15,362 nt of DNA, from positions 1-15,362 of the forward strand of contig MU617346.1 in the NCBI GenBank assembly GCA_025201705.1, in the 5' to 3' direction. Positions 1 to 8,981 of this stretch are shown in pieces. The translations under genes and the position numbers were made by a program. The notes beneath the pieces are model-generated. The model did no database searches and was not told where the DNA came from. It saw only the letters and a program-made list of their open reading frames with translations. How positions within the stretch are numbered: position 1 is the first letter of the stretch; every line of letters starts with the position of its first letter. This stretch comes from Dissophora ornata (Eukaryota > Mortierellomycota > Mortierellomycetes > Mortierellales > Mortierellaceae).

Positions 1-760
1 TCTTGTTTTGTGCTGAGGTGAGGAATTGACGGGAAAGGCCAACTGTGGTGCGATCCACAAAGCCATTCGAAAACAAACACAAACACCTCTGAAAAAAAAA
101 AAAAAAAAAAAAAAAAAAGACTTACGGTCCAGAGTGCTCGAGTGCTTCCCAGGGTACCAGTAGCCGCACAAAGGTTAGACCCCATCGCTTCAGTCTCGAG
201 AAGTGCTCGTCCGCCCGATCTCTTGGAAAAGGTCGTCCCAAGAAGCAAACGTTGCGATGGTCAAAAAAACCCTCCACTAGATGAGAACTGCCGTTGGGTG
301 TGGTTGGCAACTTTGAGTTGCCACAAAGATTGACACCTCGAAGCAACAACGTCCTGTTCTGTGAGTCGCGGAACCACCGTCCATGGTAGGTGATCCGTCC
401 ACCTGAATACCAATCGTGCGCCTTTCCTGCTGGTCGCAGTGTCGTTCCCCCGCCAGGCCTACGCTCGTTCTTGCGTTTTGCATTGTTACTGGCAGAGGCT
501 GTTTTTGATTTCTTCTTGGCGATGACCACAGCCCTTTCTTCTTCCGAGGAGGAGGTAGGGGATGTGGAAGAGTTTTCGCTGTCAGAGTGGGCAGAGGACG
601 CGTAGGAGGACATGGATGAATACGAGTTAGTGTGCTTCAGCTCTTGGGCCTTGAGTTGGTGGGCCCGGAAGGTCATTGCGGGCATGGCGGCGGGCTGCTC
701 GGTTTGGGGGGCAGCGGTTGCCGCCTCCCTGTCGCCAGAAAAGTCCTGTCTGGCCAGCAT
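1..760 (-). CDS. Endoglycoceramidase-related GH5 glycosidase, 5' part only (runs off left edge)
   Basis: Exon 1 is 760-126 and ends in a strong GTAAGTC donor at 125; the rest lies mostly outside the window. The start ATG at 760 is fixed by an in-frame TGA two codons upstream. Residues 1-115 are low complexity: a Ser-rich stretch (about 46-73), an acidic patch, then a Lys/Arg-rich patch (about 82-101). From about residue 116 the sequence reads like the N-terminal end of the fungal EGCrP/Egh1 family: GGRITYHGRWF, LRGVNLCGNSKLP, then FFDHRNVCFLGRPFP and WGLTFVRLLVPWEALEHSGP. Known members are GH5 hydrolases of glucosylceramide or steryl glucosides. The catalytic glutamates are off-window, so substrate and integrity cannot be judged. 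A likely acceptor at 14-13 would give a 113-bp intron and leave 12 bases of exon 2 here. Family call is good; substrate is open. Confidence 0.82.
92..118. repeat. Poly(A)27 / poly(T)27 homopolymer inside intron 1
   Basis: Twenty-seven uninterrupted A on the plus strand. In the sense of the minus-strand gene this is a T27 run starting 7 bases after the GTAAGTC donor and followed by CAG. Confidence 0.97.
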
Positions 761-1951
761 CGCTCAAGACTGGTTGTAGAGATAGCGGTGATAGTGGATG
801 AGCGTGGGGTGCGAACGAGTAGAGCAGGGTGTGTAACGGGATGCGCGGAGGAGGAGCCGTTGCTAAAGTTGCTTAAAGTTATTTTTGTTGTGCCAGACCC
901 AGACTCAGTCTCAATCAGGTACAGGGGGAGGAAAGAGGGAGGAGGGGGGGACGCAAAGTAGCACAACGAGATAAAAAATGACCGTTGCGGACAGAGGACG
1001 AGGAGAGGGGCAGGGAGAGAGTGGGGAGAATGGGAGAAAGAGATGAATCTGATTGAATCTGAATCGAATGAGAGTAAAGAGAGCGATGAAAGACGACTCG
1101 ACTAGACAGACCGGCAGCAGCAGCTGGCTGTTGGTTGGATAAATTACCATTAATCACTTCTCGGGGTGAGCACAACGGTGTTATTTTTGGGATCGAAGCT
1201 TCATCGCAACAGCACTACACGTATGCATGCATGCATCAAGAACCCGCCCAGACAACACGCCTTTCTTATTTGCACTAGGCTGTGCACTGGACCGGACACG
1301 CCTCGCCTTCTGGTGTGCAGCACATCACAGCACAATTTACCCATCCAACACCGCGGTCTCTTCTTTCACTCCGTTGGAGAAAGGGGACGGGACTCCCGAC
1401 CCCAATTTTAAGTAACACCATGGCCCCCTATGAGTACTGCGCCTGTCGATCGTCGTCGCTCCCCCCCTCTCCTCTCCCCTCTTCCGTCGGTGTATTCCAT
1501 ACACATTCAGTCGGCGATGCCGGTGGACCTTTACTTCTTTTTTTTTTATTTAATGTCAATGGGCTTGACTTTGCAATTTGGTCACTTGTTCTTTCAGAGA
1601 CTCTCTTGGCCGGGATAAATGAATGCACCGTTACAATATACACCCAACCACACGCACCTTCTTGAAGATTCCCTGTTGACCTTGTAGCTAGTCGTTGCTG
1701 TCACAGAAAGAGTCCACCAGATCTTTCGTAGTATTCGTGTCTTCGTGTCCTTAGCCATCAATGTTCAGGCAGTGGGAGGTATTCTGTATTAGGATATTTT
1801 GCTAACAAGACTATGTAACAATAACATGATGATCAAGACCATGATTGAAATGCAAACGATGCTCTTTTTCACCGAAAGAAATAAAATAGAATAAGATAAG
1901 CATGTGGCAAAAACCTGTTTGGTTGCTGTTGTTTCGTTTGATGGGCAAAAT
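761..1951. other. Intergenic region between two minus-strand genes
   Basis: About 1.2 kb holding the upstream region of the glycosidase and the 3' flank of the CRH gene. On the minus strand, about 920-1090 is strongly pyrimidine-rich (purine-rich on plus), as is usual upstream of fungal starts; this is a probable 5' UTR or core promoter. A short self-complementary TGCA/ATGC tandem lies at about 1220-1235. A plus-strand pyrimidine-rich patch occurs near 1458-1490. Open frames here have no recognisable domain or start context, and I do not call a gene. Confidence 0.55.
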
Positions 1952-3730
1952 TCATTCCCATCGTATGTTGGCAAGCCGACGGCGCTTGTTGACCTCGATT
2001 GTCGCTACAACAATGAGCGCAACACCAAGTAGACATCCCACGGGAATCATCAGCCTCAAGTTCTTGTAAAATGGGACATACGGATGCAGACCGGGTGTCT
2101 GCTCATTGTAAAAGCTGTCACCCGCGCCGGAGCGTCTGCCGCCGTCGAGACCCGGAGTGAAATAAGGTCCGTCGTGAATCTTAGTAGGGCCATATCCAGG
2201 CGGCGGCCATGTCAAGGTTGCATTTCCAGTGTAGTCTGAAATGTAGCCCATGCAATATAACGAAAGGGGTGATCCTGTCAGTGATATAATCTCAAAACAA
2301 GCTGGAGGTACCATTCATCCAAAAAAAAATGTAAAAAAAAATTGTCGTCATCAACGACGACGATGAACCTCAGAATTCAACTTACAGCATTGAATATCGA
2401 CATATTCTACTTGGATTTCATACGACTGGTCTGGTGTAGACCAATTCGTTGGTGTACCAGCCCACGAAGCTGTGCCTTGCGAGCCTTGACCTCCGTCCCA
2501 GATACCGAATTGGATCCTCGCCGGTGTTGACGGATACCTCTTCACATGCTGCCCCGTCGCTTGATCGATCACAGGAGCTCCCAATGCATCCACGTCATCC
2601 TTGGTTTCATTTCTGAGCACACTCCGCACCACTCTACCATCCACCTTCCACAGCAAATAATCCGGCATCCACTCAATCTCATATTCGTGGAAATCCAATG
2701 CGGTGTTGGTGTTCAACGGTTCCTTTCTCGAGTTACTGTAATCAATCATGCTTGCCTCCATGCCCGGTGGGGTCTGGTAATAAAAGTTGGTCTGTGCCCC
2801 TGTAGGATCGCGGCCCACGATCTCGAAATCGATTTCATCGCCAGGGTCTTCGTTGCGGATGATAAATGCAGAGACAACACCCGGAGATGTGGATCCGGTT
2901 TTGATACGGGCCGTGACTTTCCCGTATTGCATGAACCGCGTGGTAGAGACAACAGACCCGAGACCTTGAGGACGACCGTACGCGTTAAGGACACGATCGA
3001 GCTGCATGGTAATCTTAAGTTTCGAGTCTTGTACGGCGACGCTGTCGGCGTTGTAATCCGTTGCTTGAAAAACCAAAAGAAAACATGGAAGGGACTGACT
3101 GTCAGACAAGAAGTCGGGAGAGCTGGCAAGAAAAAAAAGTATTGTCTGACGGAAAATTGCTTACTAAAGTCGTAGTCGTTTGGATTGCCATTGAATTTTG
3201 CGACGCTTGCAAGTCTCGGCTCGTCAAACTCCTACAAGTCCGTATAAAAACACGAGCACGGATCAATAGACTTGTAACAGCCACAGCTGTGCTCTTTAGT
3301 CTGAACGTTCTCCTTCCGCGTTACCTCGCGTATGTTAGAGCAATATGCTTTCGGGAAGCAGCTAGTTTCCTTCCAGGAGTTTTGTGCTTCGCAACCAACT
3401 GAACAGTACCTTGGATCATCTAAAGACAGGGCAATATGATATCCAGTCAGACAAAGGGTACCTCACTGTCTCGTTTTCTTCATTGTACCTATTGGACGTT
3501 TACTTACCGGAACAGTATCCATTGAGACAGCATGGAGCATATTCTGGGCAATTGCCACCTCCTGGGTGATTGCGACACCCCGCTGCAGTGACATCTTGAA
3601 GAGTCGAAGCCTCGGGCACAAGGCTCATATTGACAGCTGCTGATATTGATTCTGTTGCAGGCAAACTGCGCCCTCGGGCGATTATGAGTGCTGCCATTAC
3701 AACCTGTGCGACGAATCTTAGGCGCGTCAT
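1952..3730 (-). CDS. CRH-type chitin transglycosylase (CBM18 + GH16, membrane-anchored)
   Basis: Transfers chitin chains onto beta-glucan or chitin at the cell wall (known for yeast Crh1/Utr2; inferred here). Exons: 3730-3508, 3419-3325, 3231-3165, 3063-2386, 2301-1952, joined at GT-AG sites into 470 residues with stop TGA. In order: signal peptide (about 1-22); CBM18 with hevein-like cysteines C52, C61, C67, C68, C73, C80, C84 and the pattern CPEYAPCCLNGYC, split between exons 1 and 2; a Cys pair after it (95, 101); GH16 domain from about 108 with the catalytic signature GDEIDFEIVG at 203-212 (Glu205 nucleophile, Glu209 acid/base by family analogy); membrane helix about 438-458 followed by NKRRR. 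The last segment is a hydrophobic helix with a basic tail rather than a GPI signal. The acceptor at 2303-2302 is the only one nearby that keeps frame; a competing one at the next AG would create TGA at once. ATG has A at -3. Confidence 0.93.
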
Positions 3731-4700
3731 CTTTTCTTTTTCCTGGTATGTAAAGAAAATGTGGAGACAGAAGGAGTATTCACAGTTTGGAGGAGAGTTG
3801 TGGTGCGCGGAGAAAGTTCAATCCTTCAGCAATGAAATAAAAAAAAGGAAAAACAGAGTCGCTTTAAAGTCGTCAGAGGACACATTCCGACTTTCCTTTG
3901 TTGTCTTTGAAAATACAGCGCTAAAGCTGTGAGGCAATGAAAAATGTTGATCGAATATACGATACCGGAACCAGCGGGTCTAGGAGAAATTGGAATAAAG
4001 AAAAGCTTACCCATCAAGCTTTTCCGCCTTGGCGGTTTATCGTATTCTACATCCGATGTTAGGCTACTCCAGAACGACATAAGTGGGCCCCGGATGCGTT
4101 TATTCTTGAGTGCTTGCTGACATAGCAGTAAGAGCTAGGGACAGCATTGCCAGGAACAGAGCATGTTGAGACGCGTCGACTACGGAACGAATTGAACCGA
4201 AATTTTGTAGAGGGAGAAAAAGGGTCTCCTGAACTCCACGCTGGCTGGGCCATTCTGTCATCGCTGGACGCCCACATGTCAGATACTGGTGACTAGGAGG
4301 ATGGATATTCAGCGCAGCCCGTATATACTAAACGCGCCATTAACTTAGAACTCGCAGCTGGGCTTAAGAGCTCTAGCGCTAAGTACGTTTGCTGCCTGTA
4401 ATACATTTGGTGTCGGTCTCTCTCTTGTATTACGCACTTGAAAAGCATAGCCTCTGAAAACAACGAGAGACTTCCAGGATTGCCCTGCACGATGTCCGAG
4501 ACCTCGGGACATGAATGACAATCGCGCTTGCATAGACCAATCTCTACAATTCGACCGCTTGTCGCACAGGCACAGCTACACTCCAATCTACGCTAAATTG
4601 CCAATGTATAGCAACACATACACCGCTGCTAAACTGCCTTTTGTCTGGCTTGTATTGGTGTCTAATTGGCTCTAACCCCTGAATTCTAACTTCGGTATCA
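3731..4700. other. Intergenic region between CRH gene and COQ2
   Basis: 970 bp containing the promoter of the CRH gene (right next to 3730) and the 3' flank of COQ2. Minus-strand open frames at 4059-4277 and 4293-4586 carry no motif I recognise. A small inverted repeat, CCGCC-TT-GGCGG, lies at about 4024-4035. No RNA gene or repeat was recognised. Confidence 0.45.
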
Positions 4701-6157
4701 TCATATCATTATCTGGTGCAAGTAATCTCCCGCGATGCCACTGAATATCAGTGCACCAGTCCACTTGTTGCTCGCAAACTTGCTCCAGCAATCGGCCGTG
4801 TTCTCGTAGTCGACTGTCTTCAGCTGCCATGCCAAATGCGCAGCTGCTCCACCGACCGACAGGGCATAGAACAAGGGGCCCTGATCGTTCATATACCCCG
4901 ACAACGCCAACATCGAGATCATACCCGTCGAGAACGCAGTCAGGAACTCGGGTGTCTTCTCGCCAAATCGAAGCGCGGTCGACTTGACACCAATCTTGAC
5001 GTCATCCTTCTTGTCCTGATGTGCATAGATGGTATCGTAGACGAGCGTCCAGCATACACCAGAGGCATAGAGTGGTAGAGCTACTTGCCAGTTAGTGGCG
5101 CCCAGCATGGCCGAGGATCCGAGAAGTGCCCCCCAGTTGAAGGCCAAGCCGAGAACGACCTGAGGCCAATAGGTGATACGCTTCATGGCTGGATATGTTG
5201 CAACGAGCGATAATGAGGAGGCTCCCAACAAAATACTACGCAAAATATGGGAATAAATGCACATTAGGCAAATGACTCGTTCCATCTTGCTGTGATAGTT
5301 AACTACCATCTTTGTTCTTGTTCTCATACCTGTACATGTTGAGCTGAGTCAGGACAGCTAGTCCAGCACCCAGCTGCAAGCCCAGAAATGCAACGGCTTG
5401 CGCTGGTGTGACAGCACCGGAGGCCAATGGCCTAACCTTTGTGCGCTCAACTTTCTTGTCGATATTGCGATCCCACAGATCGTTAATAGTGCATCCAGCT
5501 CCACGCATGATGACCGCTCCTGTCCCAAAGAGCCCAATCGTGTAAAGCGTGGACGTCCATGGCAAATGGGCACTATATGAGGCCATGGTGATACCCCAAG
5601 CTATAGCATGACAATAGTACCTTGTATCGTTAGTCAAGTCCTCGACTGATCTTCTTCATCCCATTCAGGAAGTAGTATATTGCCTTACCACAGGGCCAGA
5701 AGAGCAACCATGTCCCGATGGGCTTATCGATACGCGTCAGGTAAAGGTAGGGCTGGATAGACTTGGGCATTTTGTCAAGCCATGTGCCAGGCGCGGTGAG
5801 AGGGGCTGTGGTCGCCTTGTTTTCGTCGATGTCCTGGGCTGCAGCATTGGAAGAGTACAGCTGACTTGACCCGTTCCTGATATCTGCAGGGGCGTATGGG
5901 CGCTGTCGGTGCTGATGCTGGTGTGCAAGGAGCGCCTTGCTTGACCGAGAGGGGGCATCTCTGCCCCTGATGGCTCTCCATGAGCGCAGAGACAGGTTCC
6001 TGGCTTGGCTGTGTTGAGGCTGGATGCTGATTCCGAGTGCAGAGGCGAGGACCGAGGGGGTGCTTCTACTGTGCAGTGCCGGAACTAGACACGGCCTTGT
6101 CCGGCTGACATTCAGAGCGGCGTGGCGCCAGAGCGATACACCCGCACTGGTCAGCAT
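4701..6157 (-). CDS. COQ2: COQ2: 4-hydroxybenzoate polyprenyltransferase, mitochondrial
   Basis: Prenylates 4-hydroxybenzoate, the first membrane-bound step of ubiquinone synthesis, in the inner mitochondrial membrane. Exons: 6157-5689, 5600-5330, 5235-4701; introns are 88 and 94 bp; the joined protein is 424 residues. Residues 1 to about 110 are Arg/Ser/Ala-rich with almost no acids in the first 60, as in a mitochondrial presequence. The UbiA core starts near 130 ([20 protein letters not shown]). The two Mg-diphosphate motifs are intact: NDLWDRNID (196-204) and [12 protein letters not shown] (314-325), the latter followed by [10 protein letters not shown]. The first junction rebuilds WPC-AWG exactly as in the family. 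Start ATG is the first in frame, 183 bp downstream of the helicase stop on the same strand. No missing key residue. Confidence 0.96.
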
Positions 6158-6340
6158 TCTTTTTGATCCTGCGGGATGAATGGGATGAATGGGATGGGCG
6201 GATGGTTGAAGGGCATCTGTTTCCGCTGCGCTCTCTTCCCGACCTCCAGCGGGTCGCGCGTGTTTATTTGCTGTGTCGCCTGTGTCTGCCGTCTGCTGTG
6301 TCCAGAGGACTGCTTCGCGCTCTTTGCCACTAAATAATAT
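6158..6340 (-). promoter_or_regulatory. Short spacer between DDX59-like gene and COQ2 (COQ2 upstream region)
   Basis: 183 bp must hold the 3' end of the helicase transcript and the start region of COQ2. Just upstream of the COQ2 ATG lies a CCCATTCAT tandem (about 6173-6197, minus-strand sense), about two and a half copies. No TATA element was evident. Confidence 0.4.
6173..6197. repeat. Short tandem repeat, unit TGGGATGAA
   Basis: GGGATGAATGGGATGAATGG on the plus strand, continuing into GGATGG; a 9-base unit repeated about 2.5 times next to the COQ2 start. Confidence 0.8.
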
Positions 6341-8553
6341 CTATCTCTTGCGGCGCTTGCCTCGCGGTCCCAGCGGTCCGTGCTGGCCTGCCTGCCGCTG
6401 CGATGGATCGACCGTTCGCTTCGTGGACCTGGGCGCGGCTGCTTTCGGCTCGGCGGCATCCTTCTTTGCTGTCCGGCTCGACCCTTGGACTGCCCCGCTC
6501 TTCTTGCTAGACTCAGCGACAACCAGCTGCTTCAGCTGTGGCGGAAGCGGTGTTACCCGCTCAAAGTCCAGTCCGTGAAGCATGTTGGCAAACTCGCCGA
6601 GGATCGCAAAGTGGTCATTATTAATGAACGTGATCGCCCAGGCCATCCCGCTAAGCTTAGGGCCTTTCCGAATGCCCGCCGCTGCTCTAGTTGCGGCGTC
6701 AGGGTTAGCCCGTCCGACACGATGTACGTACTCCTGTATTGATGGTGCCATATCAAAGTTGATGACGGTCGCTACTTTGAGGTCCAGCCCGCGAGCCAAG
6801 AGCCCTGTCGCTACGATCACCGAAACGCTCCCGTTTGTGATCGTCTTTAGTATCTCACAACGCTCCTCCTGCGATTTCTCGCCGTGCATCGAGACCGCCG
6901 CGATTCCAGGGCATTTGACCTGAATTACATGGGCCAAAAGATCAGCTCCAATCCGAGACTCCACAAAGATCAGCACCGGCGGGCGGAAGTATTTTGGGTC
7001 CCTGAGAAGCGAGAACAGCTGCTTCTTTTTGGAATCATTCTCAACCCACAGGATTGTCTGTTTGATTTTCGAGGAAGGTGAGAAAACATCAGAGATTTTG
7101 CTGCTAGATTGATTCTCATCCTGCGCCTTTTCTTTGATATCGCCGACCCGGATCCTGAGAGGGTTGTGGAGTAGACTCCCTATGAGTTGCTCGATAGGCC
7201 TCGAGATCGTGGCGGAGCACAAAATCGACTGCCTGCCATTGGGTGGCTCTGGAAGGACATCGAGAATTCTCTTCATTTGCTTCCGAAAGCCCAAGCTGAA
7301 CATCAAATCAACCTCATCCAGGACTAGACAGAAGACGTTTGAGAACGGAATTTCCCCATGCTTTGCGAAGATGTCGACTATCCGTCCAGGTGTTGCGACA
7401 GCAATTTGAATATTTTGCTTAAGTCGGTGGATTTGATTTGCCATGGCCTGACCGCCTACAAGTAACGCCGTGCGCATGTTGGGCATGCCTTTGACCATAG
7501 ACTTTGCGACCCCCTCGATCTGCATTGCCAATTCTCGGGTTGGGGCCAATATCAGTGCAAAAGGGCCTTCCATCGCATCGCCCGGCAACTGAGATAACCC
7601 ATAGGCATGAGTGATGATAGGGATCAGGAACCCTGCAGTCTTGCCAGCTCCTGTCTCCGCCGAGATTATCATGTCTCTTCCGCACAGACCTGCTGGAACG
7701 ACCTGCATCTGTACGCCCCTCGGCTCTGCGTATCCATTCTCGATCAGATTTGAAAGCAGCTTTGACGGGAGACCACAGTCTTCGAAGGATACGATCGGCT
7801 TTGTGATATGTTTTCCTTGAACGTCGATTTGGTGTGTCTCCCTGAGCGTTTTAGCGTCCTGAGACGAGAGAGCTGCTGTTCGCGGCGACTCTCTGTAGCC
7901 AGTGACATTGGCCACCATTCTTCCACTGGAATAAGCTGCATGAGGACGAGCTGTTGAAACCACGGGGTCTGCTGATCCCTGAGCTGTCGTAAAATACAAA
8001 TCGGAGGAGGTGGGTATCGTGCTGACTGCTCTGCTCACGAGATTTAGCGGCAACCCGGCATCCAATCCCTGGCATTCCAAGCTACGGAGAAGACCCAAGG
8101 ATCCAACAGTGTTAAAATGCCTGTGCCGTAGATCAACAAGCGTGTATTCCGAGCTTTTGACATGATCTGCAGTTACCTGCACACGGCATGGTTGGTCGAT
8201 CCACTGGTGTACTCTCCAAAGCGGCCACAAACGACACATGTCTGTTCACCTTCCAGCGCCTGTCTCTGTGTCGCGGCAAATTCGATCATGGCCCCATTGT
8301 CGTCGCTGCTGTGCATCGTTGTCTGGTGACCAACATCCCTGTGGCCATTGGCGGCGCTGTCCACATGTGGGTGGTCGAGAGCTGCAGCCAATGAGCTATC
8401 CTGTGGAACTGTGTCCCGTTTGCTGTCCGAAAGAGGTGTCTCTGCAGCGCTGACCAGGTGTTGAGCGTGGAGTGTTTTGACCGCGGCCAGGGATGGCAGG
8501 TTGGCTGCACGGACGGCTTGCTTTCGAGTGCTAACGCTCCTGGGGACAAGCAT
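6341..8553 (-). CDS. DDX59: DDX59-like DEAD-box RNA helicase with HIT-type zinc finger
   Basis: ATP-dependent RNA helicase; the family role is poorly known. Exons 8553-8177 and 8081-6341 (95-bp intron) give 705 residues. The junction completes the zinc finger: C106-x2-C109 in exon 1 and C125-x3-C129 across the splice (CVVCGRFGEY...VCSLEC), the four-ligand HIT-type finger known from DDX59. Helicase motifs: Q-motif region near 225-255 (FEDCGLPSKLL, GVQMQ), I AETGAGKT (267-274), Ia APTREL (305-310), GG, Ib ATPGR, II DEVD (381-384), III SAT (415-417), V ATGLLARGLDL (550-560), VI HRVGR (579-583). Oddities: motif II is DEVD rather than DEAD, and after HRVGRA an insertion of about 20 residues replaces the usual GR before AITFIN. 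The tail (about 650-705) is basic, ending KRRKR, a likely nuclear or nucleolar signal. ATG 8553 follows an in-frame TGA 18 bases upstream. Confidence 0.92.
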
Positions 8554-8981
8554 CGGTTGGCGCGATTGTCATGTTGATCCTGAATGGCGAACGACAAGGG
8601 GGGAATGACAACAAAGACGGAGACTCGAAACGTGCGGGGCATTTGCCCTGTTTGTGTTCGTCTGTGACTCTGTTGCACACTGCAAGAGCAAAGTCCGCTC
8701 CTTGTCGCATGGACACTGGCATGCTCCAACCCTTCATTCGCACTCGCATTCTTCGATCAACATCCCAATATCATTCTCCATTCACAATCCGCCAATGGCT
8801 AGAGACGAGTAGCAGCTCACTCCCCCAACACTCCTTCCCCGTGTTCCTCGTTTACCGTCTGTGTTGCGCCACTTTGCCCTTTCTCTCCAAGCCTTTTCTT
8901 TTTTATCCACAAAACAGGCGCGTTTCTCTGTGAGAGGACGCCAATTGATCCCTCGTTTCTGCAGATATCTCTGGCTCTACC
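8554..8981. promoter_or_regulatory. Divergent promoter region, helicase (-) and polyQ protein gene (+)
   Basis: 428 bp separate the two start codons, which point away from each other, so the stretch must hold both promoters and 5' UTRs. The plus-strand side (about 8815-8910) is rich in C and T, a usual leader of fungal genes. No TATA or CCAAT element was convincing. Confidence 0.6.

Noticed and set aside
1219..1236. ATGC/TGCA tandem as a regulatory operator
   Set aside because: Self-complementary simple repeat only; no second copy or position argument supports a function.
1282..1665. 127-codon plus-strand open frame
   Set aside because: Pro/Ser/Leu-rich product of C/T-rich intergenic DNA, no motif, no start context.
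2546..3175. 209-codon plus-strand open frame
   Set aside because: It lies opposite the GH16 exon, which has clear family motifs; the plus frame has no recognisable content.
4293..4586. 97-codon minus-strand open frame with several cysteines
   Set aside because: No spacing like a zinc finger, no family likeness and an overlapping open frame of similar quality.
6620..6724. Unspliced intron inside the helicase motif VI region
   Set aside because: A branch-like CTAAC and an AG exist, but no usable GT donor at a distance that gives a normal intron and keeps frame.
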